Shown here piece by piece: positions 6,520 to 15,084 of a stretch of 23,572 nt of DNA. This DNA comes from a virus, in the IMG/VR virus record IMGVR_UViG_3300042924_004119, positions 1-23,572 of that record; one strand, written 5' to 3'. The notes below the pieces were generated by a model, which was given only the letters and a program-made list of their open reading frames with translations, was not told where the DNA came from and ran no database searches. Position numbers and translations under genes: made by a program. Each line of letters opens with the position of its first letter. The stretch's first letter is position 1.

Positions 6520-9099
6520 ATGCCAGCAGCCGTAGTAATGGTAGGTCTCGGTGCCTCTGGGGCACTGACCGCTATTGGCGGTGGTATTGCCACCGCAATC
6601 GGCGCATCAAGCCTCGTCGGTACGGCTGCGGCTACCGCAATCGGGGCTGGTGTTGTATCAGGTGGCATTACGGCGATTCAGGGCGGTGATGCAAGCGATG
6701 TCTTGAAGTCTGCCGTTCTTGGTGGCGTGTCGTCATATGCCGGGGCCTCCATTGCGTCATCTGTCGCGTCATCCGTTTCTGAATCCATCCTGAGCAGCGG
6801 CACCGAGAGCCTTGTGAGCAAGTCGGTTGCGGATGCTATGGGCCGCGTTGCCGGTCAGGCAGCCAGCGGCGCAGTTGTTTCTGGAACATCTGCCCTGTTG
6901 ACCGGCAGAGATCCAGTTGATGCGCTGCTCACTGGTGGCCTCACTGGAGCCCTGACATCCGGCTTGATGGAGACCGTCAATTACGCTGTCAAGGACGTAC
7001 CCGGCTTTGGCCCTCCTGCAAACGCAATGGAGGCTGCGGCACAGAGGGCGGCAAAGACCGCGCTGGCTACGACAATTCTTTCTGGCGGCAACGTAGAGAG
7101 CGTCGCACCAGCCGTTTTGAATTCGTTCATCGGTTCTGGCGCAGAGGCGATGGCCAGAGGGATGCGCGATCTTGGCTCGACCACCCAGACCGCAAATGAT
7201 GAATACAAGGCTGCCCGAGCAGAATTTTCGGATGTCTTGTCTCAACAGGAAAAACTGGTTGAGGAGTACAACCAAGGCATAAAGCCGCTGCAAGATCAGT
7301 ACGCTGAAATCCAAGACCTGTCGAAGCAGTACGAGGATCTGGCAAACAAATACAACAACTACGATTCTTTGTTTGCAGGCGGCGTTGATCAGGACGGCAA
7401 TACTGCGCCAGTAAAAGCCGATCTTTACAACGAAGCAATTGCTCTTGACAGCAATATCGCCAAAATTTTTGAAAGCTATCAGAATCGAGAAGAAGTAGTT
7501 CTTGCATCTCTTGCTCCATTGAAGGATCAGATTACTGCTTTGCAAGACAGAATACCTGATCTGCAAACCAATTTTCAGGAGAAGGAATCCAACCTCACAA
7601 AGGCCATTGATGCATTCAATGCCGCAGAGGCTGAGAACGCTGAGATTGCGAAGAAGACACTTGGGGATATCACCACCGCAAGCGAACGCTACAGGGAAAA
7701 GTTCGGCGAAGACCCGACACAAGAAATTCTGGGCAAATATATTTCCAGCGGAGATATATTGGATGCGGTTGACTTTGACATTTACAAGTCCGATCTGAAC
7801 CCGCAGCAGCGTGCTGCCGCAGAATGGCAACGCTACCTTGAGAGCCTGGAAAACAAGCCGGTAGAACTAAATTTGCCCGGATCAACGATTGATGTTGGAG
7901 AGTACTGGAACGAATACAACCAGAACCTCAAGCGCATCATGGATGAGGGCGGGTACACCAGCCAGTGGCAGAACGTCGTCAACAAAGACCGCATCTTTGT
8001 CAACGATGACGGAACGGCCATCGGCATCAACGAAGAAGGCGGAACGTATTCGCTGTCTGAGGATCAGGTTGAGGAGATGGTTGAGAACGCCCTCCTGAAC
8101 ACTCAGGAGTCCGGGTACTTCTCCGCAACCGGTGGCACGGATACAGCCCCAGGCGGGTACAACCGATGCGGGGATGGGTTCCACTGGGACGAAGCCCGTC
8201 AGATGTGCATTCCGGACTCCGACGAGCAGAAGGAGTCGCAGGAGTGCCCTGATGGGTTTGTCTTCGACCTCAACACCCAGTCTTGCGTCCCCGTGGGCTC
8301 CTCGCCCAGCAGAGGGGGTGGTGGCCAGTTGATGCCTGCCGCCGGCAATTTTGCCGGTGCAGCAAGCGCACTCAATTTCCTGTTTGGCCCCCAGTCATCA
8401 GGCTCCATTCCTGCGTCAACCGCTGACAAGCCGATGCAAAAATCGGGGTTGCCGATATATGGAAAAATGGATAAATTTGAAGGGCCTTTGGAAGATTTTC
8501 TTGAAATGGTTTCCGAGGGATCGTATGTCAATGAACCGGCTCAACAGCCGCAGCAGGCAAACAACATGAACATGCCAACACAACCAGACCGCCTTGATCA
8601 GCCCTTCGGGTATTTCAATTACGGTCAAGAGCCCAACATCGACAACACCCTGGCTTCATACGACCAGAACCCTCAGAATTTCGCTCAGGCCAATTATTTT
8701 GGGCAGCAAATGCAGGCCAAGGCGGGTGGCCTTGCAACGCCTCTGATGGCCGCAGGGGGCACAACTCGATACGGCAAGTATGCTGGTGGTGGCCTGAATG
8801 TCATCGAGCACGCTGGCAAGCAGCGCCTGGACTTCCGCGAGGGTGCTGCGGTGACCGGGGAGGGTGACGGACAATCCGACGACATCCCGGCCATGCTTGC
8901 AGACGGCGAATTTGTCTTCCCGGCTGACGTTGTTGCTGCTCTCGGAAATGGCTCAACCAAGGCCGGAAGCGATAAACTCTACGACATGATGCACGCGATC
9001 AGGGCGCATCACAGAACGGGCGATCCAGAAGACCTTCCACCGCCGGCCAAGAAGTCGCCGCTGGACTACCTCAAGAAACCCAGCAAAGCAAGGGGATAA
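6520..9099 (+). CDS. Large internal-virion / ejection-type protein with coiled coil and Cys repeats
   Basis: An 859-residue protein. Residues 1-215 are Gly/Ala/Ser-rich and amphipathic to hydrophobic (VGLGASGALTAIGGGIATAI), suited to membrane insertion. Residues 225-390 form a predicted coiled coil (QQEKLVEEYNQGIKPLQDQY and onward). Residues 550-563 and 576-589 hold two copies of C-x-D-G-F-x-[WF]-D-x5-C, followed by a Gly-rich linker. The C-terminal 120 residues carry GQSDDIPAMLADGEFVFPAD plus GNGSTKAGSDKLYDMM, a module seen at the ends of large phage tail or internal virion proteins. In a short-tailed phage such proteins are ejected with the DNA to build a conduit across the envelope. The start follows the previous stop directly; GGTGGAG lies upstream. 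Confidence 0.72.
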   Translation: MPAAVVMVGLGASGALTAIGGGIATAIGASSLVGTAAATAIGAGVVSGGITAIQGGDASDVLKSAVLGGVSSYAGASIASSVASSVSESILSSGTESLVSKSVADAMGRVAGQAASGAVVSGTSALLTGRDPVDALLTGGLTGALTSGLMETVNYAVKDVPGFGPPANAMEAAAQRAAKTALATTILSGGNVESVAPAVLNSFIGSGAEAMARGMRDLGSTTQTANDEYKAARAEFSDVLSQQEKLVEEYNQGIKPLQDQYAEIQDLSKQYEDLANKYNNYDSLFAGGVDQDGNTAPVKADLYNEAIALDSNIAKIFESYQNREEVVLASLAPLKDQITALQDRIPDLQTNFQEKESNLTKAIDAFNAAEAENAEIAKKTLGDITTASERYREKFGEDPTQEILGKYISSGDILDAVDFDIYKSDLNPQQRAAAEWQRYLESLENKPVELNLPGSTIDVGEYWNEYNQNLKRIMDEGGYTSQWQNVVNKDRIFVNDDGTAIGINEEGGTYSLSEDQVEEMVENALLNTQESGYFSATGGTDTAPGGYNRCGDGFHWDEARQMCIPDSDEQKESQECPDGFVFDLNTQSCVPVGSSPSRGGGGQLMPAAGNFAGAASALNFLFGPQSSGSIPASTADKPMQKSGLPIYGKMDKFEGPLEDFLEMVSEGSYVNEPAQQPQQANNMNMPTQPDRLDQPFGYFNYGQEPNIDNTLASYDQNPQNFAQANYFGQQMQAKAGGLATPLMAAGGTTRYGKYAGGGLNVIEHAGKQRLDFREGAAVTGEGDGQSDDIPAMLADGEFVFPADVVAALGNGSTKAGSDKLYDMMHAIRAHHRTGDPEDLPPPAKKSPLDYLKKPSKARG
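8167..8289 (+). repeat. Twin Cys-hairpin protein repeat
   Basis: Within the 859-residue protein, two units each contain two cysteines spaced by 12 residues and share C-x-D-G-F-x-[WF]-D-x5-C-[IV]-P (units CGDGFHWDEARQMCIP and CPDGFVFDLNTQSCVP). They are separated by a 12-residue acidic spacer. These are the only cysteines in the protein, so each unit probably closes as a disulfide hairpin outside the reducing cytoplasm. Confidence 0.75.
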
Positions 9100-9101
9100 G
9101 C

Positions 9102-10118
9102 ATGTCAATCACTCAAGGCTCTCCGCTTCCAGACGTCAGAACGACGACGATCACCTCTGATCGGGCCCCTGATTACTACAAGGACTACCTGACGACCCTG
9201 AGCCAAGCAGGCCAGACGGCGATGGGCCGTACCGGCGCAGAAAGCGTTGCTGGCTACGACCCCTTGCAGACTCAGGGCTATAGTGCTTTGCCCGGTGCTG
9301 CTGAGGCCTACAAGCCCGGCTTGACTGCTGCGCAGCAGACTGCATCCAGGGCTTCAGCGGGCATCACTCCTGAGCGCATCCAGGCGCTCATGAACCCGTA
9401 CACGACCAATGTGGTCAACGAGATGGAAAGGCTGTCTCAGCAGAACCTCCAGAGGAATATTCTGCCGACCATGAAGGCCGCTTTCGTCGGTACTGGTGGA
9501 CTGGGCAGCAGAGGATATGGCGGCTCCCTTGGGCAGTCGATGGCAGACATTCAAGCCAATTTGACGGGTCAACAGCAAGTGGCCCTATCCAAGGGCTTCA
9601 GCGAGGCCATGAAAGGCGCTCTGGATGAGGCGCAACTGCAAAATCAGGCCGCTCGCACTCAGGGCGAACTTGCGAAGATCCAGCAAGACCTCGACTTGAC
9701 CGGTGTTGGGGCGCTGACCAAAGCTGGCGCAGAGCGTCAGGCTTTTCAGCAGAGCATCCTTGATGCCCCGCTCAAAGCGGCAACGACTGGAGCCGGCCTA
9801 CTGCGTGGCTACACGGTGCCCACCTCGAAGACCGAGACGTTCGTCGGCCCGAAGGCTGGCGTTTACTCTCAGTCGCCGCTGCAAGGAATTCTTGGTCTTG
9901 GCGCGATGCTCGGCGCTGCCGGTCAAGGCTCTCTGCTGGCTTCTCTCGGCTCCGGTATCGGCAGAGCATTCTCGCCCCCCCCCGGTTCCCCAGGCTACAG
10001 ATATTACGACCCAAATAATTATGGCGAGGCTTCTTTTGAGCAGCAGGATTATCTAAATCAGGCCTTGAATCCATACTCTCCCTTGAATTTTCAAGACGTC
10101 TTCGATTATGGCTACTAA
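9102..10118 (+). CDS. Internal virion / DNA-ejection-type protein
   Basis: A 338-residue protein rich in Gln, Ala and Gly. It opens with MSITQGSPLPDVRTTTITSD and PDYYKDYLTTLSQ, then has long helices (AEAYKPGLTAAQQTASRAS, MERLSQQNLQRNILPTMKAA, a Gln-rich helix at about 175-200), a Gly-rich hinge GTGGLGSRGYGGSLGQ, a hydrophobic stretch (PLQGILGLGAMLGAAGQGSLLA), and a Tyr/Asn-rich tail. The features match ejection or tail-lumen proteins that lie next to each other in podovirus genomes, but I cannot assign a named family. AAGGGG precedes the ATG. A run of nine C at 9975-9983 encodes Pro-Pro-Pro in frame and could slip. Neighbours on both sides have the same low-complexity helical style. Confidence 0.65.
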   Translation: MSITQGSPLPDVRTTTITSDRAPDYYKDYLTTLSQAGQTAMGRTGAESVAGYDPLQTQGYSALPGAAEAYKPGLTAAQQTASRASAGITPERIQALMNPYTTNVVNEMERLSQQNLQRNILPTMKAAFVGTGGLGSRGYGGSLGQSMADIQANLTGQQQVALSKGFSEAMKGALDEAQLQNQAARTQGELAKIQQDLDLTGVGALTKAGAERQAFQQSILDAPLKAATTGAGLLRGYTVPTSKTETFVGPKAGVYSQSPLQGILGLGAMLGAAGQGSLLASLGSGIGRAFSPPPGSPGYRYYDPNNYGEASFEQQDYLNQALNPYSPLNFQDVFDYGY

Positions 10119-10136
10119 AATTAAAAGGATTTAATT

Positions 10137-12347
10137 ATGTCCAAGCCTGGATCTCCGCAAACGACATATTTGGCTGGCGATGATCCTGAAACGATTGCTG
10201 CCAACAGGGCATATCAAGAGGCGCTTGCAAGGCTGACCGATTCCCTCAACAGCCGTAAAAATCGACTTTTTGACCCTGTGCTGCTTGCCGTTGCGCAGGG
10301 ATTTCTTGCGCCCACTCAAACCGGCAGCTTCTCTGAAGCTCTGGGCAATGTAGCTGCAAAGTTGGGCCCAGCAGAAGCTGCCGCTTTCAAGGAGCGGCAA
10401 GAGCTTGAAGAGCAAAGACTTATGCTGGCCTCTCGCGGACTGGAACTTCAGCGTCAGAGGTCTAGGGATGCAATGGCCCGCAGGGCTCTTGCTGGTGATG
10501 AGGATGGTGCATTGGCGGAGCCTGGAGCCGGTCCTGCTCAGGGCGCTCTTGCACAGGCTCGCGGTGCCTCAGGTCAAGAGAGGGGCTTCCAAATTGCTCC
10601 GCCGGTTCCTGGCGTCAGCCGCCGGCAATTCTTTGAACTTGGTTTGGCAGACGGCAAAAACCTTTCTGACATTACCAAAGAGTGGGAGGCAATCGTAAGG
10701 GGCAGGCAGCAGACAAAAGAAGGATTCTTGATTGACACCTCAAGAGGTAGGGCATATGCCTTCCCAACCGGAAAATTGGAAGAGGTTCAAATCTTCGATC
10801 CGGATGGATCGGCGCAGACATATAGGGTTTCTGCAAACGTCGCTGCCGAGTTGAGTGAACTCGCAAGGGCTGGTGACTCAGATGCTTACTTTGCTCTGGC
10901 TGCCAGGGTTAAAGGGGGCCCAAGGGCCCGGCCTGCTGCACAGAGCGCCGCTGCGCAACCTGCTGCACCGGGCGCTGCTGCGCAGCCTGCCACCTTGCCC
11001 CCACCGGTAGCCGCTCAAGCTGCCGCTCCTGTCGTGCCTGCTGCTGTTTCTGCTGCGGTTCCTGCTGCCCCCGTGGTGCCGGCAGCGGCCCAAGCTGCGG
11101 CTGTTCCACCGGCGGCTCCCCAAGCGCCGGCTGTGCCCCCAGCGGCTCGTCCTGCTGCGCCTGTCGTTGCTCCGGCGGCTGAACTTGTGGGTGGGATGTT
11201 CACGCCCCCAACCAAAAACGCAGACAATCCCAGAATTGGGCAGATGGTTGAATACTACAAAAACAACCTCGCTGTAGCCTCCGGCTTGCCGCTTAATCGC
11301 GGCGAGCCCTTTTCGCCCGAAGTGATTAATCGGGCGCAAGAAGAAGCTGATGCGACTCTGAAAAGATTGGAGGAAAACTTCGGCATGAGGCTGGCTCCGG
11401 CACAGCCTTCTCGTGCTCAGGCTGCACCAGCACAGGTTGCCGCACAAGCCGCCCCACGAGTTCAGCCTCCAGTTGCGCAGCCGGCTGCTCCTGCGCAGGC
11501 TGCTACAGCAGCGCCCCCACAGAGAACCGGGCTGAGGTCGCAAGAGCAAATCTCAGCAGAAAGGCGTCAATCGGAAATTGATCAAGCGGCAGAAACGGAG
11601 CGGCGCAAGAAACTTGCAGATGCCGCCGCCGCTAAAGAGGCCGCACTTGAGGCGAACGACAGGGCTGCAAGGAACACTTACCAAAGCGCAAGCAAGATTC
11701 TGGACTACGTCAAACAGAGCCCGAACTTTTTTGGTATCTTTTCTCGTCCTGGCGTGGTCTCTGCAATTGGCGGCTTCATTGAACAGGGTCTTCGCACCCC
11801 AACGGGAACGATTGATCTGCCTGGGTTCAGGGAGAGCATTACCAAGCTGATGCCGAACGTGCGGCAACAGGACTTGGACAACGTCATGCTTGCTGCTGCC
11901 GAGCTTGCCGAGATTGAGCTTAATTTCAGCCGGCAGTATTTCCAGGGCCAAGGGGCTGTGACGGAAAACGAGCGGAAAATTGTCCGTGCAATTCCAGGCT
12001 CGGTCAGTAGCAGCCCAAGGGTCTTGAGGGCCCGTATGGAGCTTTTGAGGGACAGGGCGCAATACGACATCGATGTGGCCGATGCCTTCCGTGACTGGCA
12101 GAAGAACCACCCTGGCCGCTCCTACTTGGATTTTGAGCGCGACTCTCAGTTGTACAAGGACATCAAGAAAGACTTTGACACCAAGGCTGCAAAGATTTAC
12201 AACGGCCTGCCGGCAATACCGAGCAGGGAGAGAGCGCGAGGGACAGGCGCGGCTCCACAAGCTCAAGCAGCCGGCGCTCAACCAAGCACTGGGTTCATCA
12301 GGGATCCAAACACAGGCGTGATTCGCAGGAAAAAACCCGGAGAGTGA
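10137..12347 (+). CDS. Large helical virion protein with Ala/Pro linkers
   Basis: A 736-residue protein. Residues 1-115 include RKNRLFDPVLLAVAQGFLAP and SFSEALGNVAAKLGPAEAAA, a segment typical of large internal virion proteins, followed by a coiled coil (FKERQELEEQRLMLASRG). A globular part (about 150-258) is joined through an Ala/Pro/Gln linker (261-348) to a short domain (350-418). A second Ala/Pro linker (420-462) leads to a charged helix (468-510) and a helical C-terminal domain (515-690) with FFGIFSRPGVVSAIGGF and ENERKIVRAIPG. The tail FIRDPNTGVIRRKKPGE is basic. AAAGGA stands seven bases before the ATG. The elongated design with flexible linkers suits a protein that threads through the tail during ejection. 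Function is inferred from neighbours and architecture. Confidence 0.65.
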   Translation: MSKPGSPQTTYLAGDDPETIAANRAYQEALARLTDSLNSRKNRLFDPVLLAVAQGFLAPTQTGSFSEALGNVAAKLGPAEAAAFKERQELEEQRLMLASRGLELQRQRSRDAMARRALAGDEDGALAEPGAGPAQGALAQARGASGQERGFQIAPPVPGVSRRQFFELGLADGKNLSDITKEWEAIVRGRQQTKEGFLIDTSRGRAYAFPTGKLEEVQIFDPDGSAQTYRVSANVAAELSELARAGDSDAYFALAARVKGGPRARPAAQSAAAQPAAPGAAAQPATLPPPVAAQAAAPVVPAAVSAAVPAAPVVPAAAQAAAVPPAAPQAPAVPPAARPAAPVVAPAAELVGGMFTPPTKNADNPRIGQMVEYYKNNLAVASGLPLNRGEPFSPEVINRAQEEADATLKRLEENFGMRLAPAQPSRAQAAPAQVAAQAAPRVQPPVAQPAAPAQAATAAPPQRTGLRSQEQISAERRQSEIDQAAETERRKKLADAAAAKEAALEANDRAARNTYQSASKILDYVKQSPNFFGIFSRPGVVSAIGGFIEQGLRTPTGTIDLPGFRESITKLMPNVRQQDLDNVMLAAAELAEIELNFSRQYFQGQGAVTENERKIVRAIPGSVSSSPRVLRARMELLRDRAQYDIDVADAFRDWQKNHPGRSYLDFERDSQLYKDIKKDFDTKAAKIYNGLPAIPSRERARGTGAAPQAQAAGAQPSTGFIRDPNTGVIRRKKPGE

Positions 12348-12348
12348 T

Positions 12349-13986
12349 ATGTCCAAAAAAACGCCTCAAGACTTCATCAAGACCTACAAATCGGTTGCCG
12401 AACAAGTCGGTCGTGAGATTGGGGTCGATCCCAATGTCCTCCTGAGTCAGTGGGCCCTTGAGAGCCAATGGGGCAACAAGATCCCTGCAAGCCACAACAT
12501 TGCGGGCATCAAAGACTTCTCCGGTAAAGGTACCGCAGCAAGAGACAGCCAGCTTGGCACCATCGACAAATATGTCGAGTTCGAGGATCCAGAGGTCTTC
12601 GGCATGTACTATGCCGACCTGATCAAAAGGAAGTTTCCCAACGCGGTAAACACCGGGCCCGACATCGGCGCGTTTACCAGGGGTCTCGTGAGCGGGGAAA
12701 GCGGCTCCTACTTCGGGGGAGATCCTCAGAGATACGCTGTCGGCCTGACGGCCATCCACAACTCCATCCCAGGCGCAGAAGAGGCACCAAGGCCTAACGT
12801 GTATGACGTAGATGAGACTGCCTCGGCGGCCACAAGGCCCGCCCCAGCAGAGGGCAACGAGGAGATTTCCGGAACCCTGGACGACATGCGCCGAGAGGAG
12901 CTTGAGAGGGCTGACCTTGAGGCTCAAGAGCGCAGGCAGGCTCAAATCTATGGCGGTGGTGCCGGTGCTGCTCTTTCCACCACGAGGGCGGCGGGTTCTG
13001 TTGCCGGTTCAGCAATAGAGGCCGCTGCAAGGCGTGCGGCAGAAGGTCGGAGTGCTGTTGAGCAAGAAGTTGCCCGTCAGGCCGCCGCCCGTCAGGCTGC
13101 TGCCGCAAATCTTCCGCCCGGATCAAGCATCATGCGTCAGCCTCCCTCTCCGCCAATTCCTGTTGGCCAGGATGTAGGCGGCAGGGCTGTTGGCCGAGGC
13201 AGCGCCAATTTCAACTACGGCACGGCTTTTGGCCTTACCCCGATTGAGGCCGCTCAGGCAACGAGCATGAGCAACCAGCCCGGAGGTGCTGGGGACTTGA
13301 TCAAGCAAAGGGCTGCTGGTTTGAGCAGGGTTCAGCAGACTTTCCCTGGCGGCCAGTTTGTTGAGAACCCAAGATACGGCGGCTTGATGACGCCCACCGG
13401 CACCAGAGCCCCGAGGGAGTCGTTTCGCCAGCTTGGTGCGTTGACATCGGATTTGGACGACCCAAGAAATCTTTTCCCCGGTGGGCTTGAGCCCGGCGCA
13501 GTGAGGCCTCGGGCCCCTGTTGCATCGTCTCCCATCTCAACCGCCCCTCCGGCCCCCTCGATGCTTGAAAGAGTGTCTGATAACTTCAAGAGAATGATGG
13601 GGCCCATCTCCTCTGGTCTGTCGGCAATTGGACGGTATGCCGTTCCTCCCCTTGCGTTGGCAAGCGCAGCCGGCGAGGGGATGAACATCGCCCAGCAGTA
13701 TCGCCGCCCATCGTCTTCTGGTCTTGATGCTCTTGGCCAGCCGATGGTTGGGGGTGCTCCTGAGCGCGACTACACCAGCATGGGGTTGAGCGGTCTGAAC
13801 ATCCTCGGCGGTGCTCTGTCCTTGTTCCCGCCGACGGCACCGGTTGGTATTCCCTTGAGCATCGGAACCGCCGCCACTCAGGCTTACAGAGACAACCCAG
13901 AGGTGAGGGAATTGATCCGTCGCAGGATGATGGAGTCGAGCCAGACCCCGTTCTCTGACCCAATGACCGGCAACATTTATCCCTGA
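12349..13986 (+). CDS. Virion-associated glucosaminidase (GH73-like) with long C-terminal region
   Basis: A 545-residue protein whose first 145 residues are a GH73/FlgJ-type glucosaminidase domain: DFIKTYKSVAEQVGREIGVD, then VLLSQWALESQWGNK with catalytic Glu38, NIAGIKDFSGK, and a C-terminal EFEDPEVFGMYYADLI segment. It should cut the glycan strands of peptidoglycan locally so that the tail complex can cross the wall. The remaining 400 residues are Ala/Arg/Gln-rich and low in complexity, with two hydrophobic segments near the end (RYAVPPLALASAAGE and LSGLNILGGALSLFPP), suggesting membrane contact after ejection. A separate lytic enzyme at the start of the operon (GH24) handles lysis, so this one is likely for entry. 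It is the last gene of the operon; GGAG precedes the ATG. Confidence 0.8.
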   Translation: MSKKTPQDFIKTYKSVAEQVGREIGVDPNVLLSQWALESQWGNKIPASHNIAGIKDFSGKGTAARDSQLGTIDKYVEFEDPEVFGMYYADLIKRKFPNAVNTGPDIGAFTRGLVSGESGSYFGGDPQRYAVGLTAIHNSIPGAEEAPRPNVYDVDETASAATRPAPAEGNEEISGTLDDMRREELERADLEAQERRQAQIYGGGAGAALSTTRAAGSVAGSAIEAAARRAAEGRSAVEQEVARQAAARQAAAANLPPGSSIMRQPPSPPIPVGQDVGGRAVGRGSANFNYGTAFGLTPIEAAQATSMSNQPGGAGDLIKQRAAGLSRVQQTFPGGQFVENPRYGGLMTPTGTRAPRESFRQLGALTSDLDDPRNLFPGGLEPGAVRPRAPVASSPISTAPPAPSMLERVSDNFKRMMGPISSGLSAIGRYAVPPLALASAAGEGMNIAQQYRRPSSSGLDALGQPMVGGAPERDYTSMGLSGLNILGGALSLFPPTAPVGIPLSIGTAATQAYRDNPEVRELIRRRMMESSQTPFSDPMTGNIYP

Positions 13987-13987
13987 T

Positions 13988-14037
13988 TCGGGTGATCTCC
14001 CACCCGAGTTGCCGTGGCTTTGCAGTTGCCTACGGCA
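13988..14037 (+). other. Two RNA hairpins ahead of the terminator
   Basis: Directly after the stop codon of the glucosaminidase gene, TCGGGTG (13988-13994) pairs perfectly with CACCCGA (14001-14007) across a six-base loop. TGCCGT (14010-14015) then pairs with ACGGCA (14032-14037), extendable by a G-T and a G-C pair. Neither is followed by a T run. They may protect the 3' end of the late transcript or slow polymerase before the real terminator. Confidence 0.55.
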
Positions 14038-14043
14038 CATTTG

Positions 14044-14071
14044 CCCCTCCCATCGCGGGAGGGGTTTTTTT
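14044..14071 (+). terminator. Rho-independent terminator of the late operon
   Basis: CCCCTCCC (14044-14051) and GGGAGGGG (14057-14064) form a perfect eight-base-pair GC-rich stem with a five-base loop, followed by seven T (14065-14071). It lies between convergent operons. On the opposite strand there is no T run after the stem, so it works in the + direction only. The T run touches the stop codon of the - strand gene that ends at 14070. Confidence 0.93.
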
Positions 14072-14297
14072 ACGGCCTCTGATTCTCTAAACCGCAGGCC
14101 ACCTCTCGGTTCATGTGGGAGACGATCTTGACGCATCGTTGGTGCTCCTGTCTCGCAATGATCGGCCTGATGACTGCCTCAAGTTTCTGAGCGAACTGCA
14201 CGATGTCAACCTCGTCGGCGATCAGGGCGTCCTTGCGTTTCTCGTCAGAGTAGAAGAAGACCTGTTTGATCAGTTCTTCGGTCAAGCAGCTTTCCAT
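14070..14297 (-). CDS. Small phage protein, unknown function
   Basis: A 75-residue protein, last gene of the - strand operon. It is helical and charged (MESCLTEELIKQVFFYSDEK, then DEVDIVQFAQKLEAVIRPII, then a Cys/His-containing stretch RQEHQRCVKIVSHMN). GAGGAA lies six bases before the ATG, and the exonuclease gene ends seven bases upstream. No family recognised. Its stop codon lies at the edge of the convergent terminator, and no separate terminator for this operon is visible, so its transcripts may run into the antisense of the late genes. Confidence 0.7.
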   Translation of the reverse strand: MESCLTEELIKQVFFYSDEKRKDALIADEVDIVQFAQKLEAVIRPIIARQEHQRCVKIVSHMNREVACGLENQRP

Positions 14298-14304
14298 TAA
14301 TTCC

Positions 14305-15084
14305 TCACTGGTGTTGGTTTTTGAGTTGCCAAAACTTGAGCAGGGAGCAGAACATCAACCAGCCGCGGTCAAGATCTTCTGCGCTCCACTCGCGCATGAC
14401 TGAAAGGCCGGCAACGCTGCGGGAGACAAACACGTTCGCGCACCGCGCCTTGGGGATGCCAAGCCCGACCCGGTAGGCAGCAAGCTGCATCAGGTGGTCA
14501 TCGTACCCCTCGACCTTGGCGGGGTCGCTGAAGTCCTTGGTCTTTACGTCCACCACGATGCCGTCGAATTCAAGCCTTGCAGGCGCGTGGAGATCGCACT
14601 TGCCACCGAACCCCATCTCATGGGCAAACGAACGCTCTGCGATCCATCCTTGCAGCCCAAAGTGGTTGTTTATGACCTTGGTGCAGCCCATGACGTGGCT
14701 GTGGTGCTTGAAGTTCGGATCACCGTCGTAGAAGCCCTGGATTGAGGCATGGATGTCAGTTCCGGCATCAGCCGCAGCGCGGCCCTGCTCCTTGCTGTCA
14801 TCCATGATCCGGTCAATCCAATCGTCCTCCGGCTCGTCCTGTCGCCTGGGAAGCGTCAGGGCGGCCATCAGGACTTGCTTTTGCAGCCACTGCGTCAGGG
14901 CGGGCTTTGCAGCCACGTTTAGGACGGTGGTGACCGAAGGTACAAGGTTGAGCTTTCGGGCGTCTCTGAGGGTTGTGTTCCTCATCCCACCCTTGGCTGC
15001 CTCGACCGTGTACATCGGCGCACCGTCTCGGGTGTACCAATGGTTGCTTTCGCTTGCGCGAGGCTCCTTTGCGGTAATGGTCAT
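14305..15084 (-). CDS. PD-(D/E)XK family exonuclease (Cas4/RecB-like)
   Basis: A 259-residue nuclease of the PD-(D/E)XK superfamily. From the ATG at 15084 one can read His112 in AGTDIHASIQGFYDG, Glu150 in WIAERSF, Asp164 in GGKCDLHA, the core Asp179-Val-Lys181 in VVDVKTKDF, and the QxxxY motif (Gln200-Leu-Ala-Ala-Tyr204), the full set seen in RecB/Cas4-type nucleases. It probably resects DNA ends for phage recombination or degrades host DNA. The reading frame is open upstream to 15468, but the extra 128 residues are shadow sequence; ATG 15084 overlaps the previous stop as ATGA and has GGAG six bases upstream. The SSB-like protein in the same operon fits a recombination or replication-repair set. 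No annealing protein (RecT, Erf) is visible in the window. Confidence 0.88.
   Translation of the reverse strand: MTITAKEPRASESNHWYTRDGAPMYTVEAAKGGMRNTTLRDARKLNLVPSVTTVLNVAAKPALTQWLQKQVLMAALTLPRRQDEPEDDWIDRIMDDSKEQGRAAADAGTDIHASIQGFYDGDPNFKHHSHVMGCTKVINNHFGLQGWIAERSFAHEMGFGGKCDLHAPARLEFDGIVVDVKTKDFSDPAKVEGYDDHLMQLAAYRVGLGIPKARCANVFVSRSVAGLSVMREWSAEDLDRGWLMFCSLLKFWQLKNQHQ

Noticed and set aside
6769-7830. Long - strand open frame of 353 codons, rich in Cys, Leu and Ile
   Set aside because: Antisense shadow of the 859-residue virion protein; the opposite strand has clear coiled-coil design and operon context.
10917-11522. Ala/Pro repeats considered as a DNA tandem repeat or mobile element
   Set aside because: The bases vary between units and no fixed period or flanking duplication is seen; it is low-complexity protein linker coding.
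11553-12356. - strand open frame of 267 codons and a similar one at 10878-11549
   Set aside because: Both are antisense to the Ala/Pro-linker virion protein; the Arg/Ser/Gly-rich composition mirrors its GC-rich repeats.
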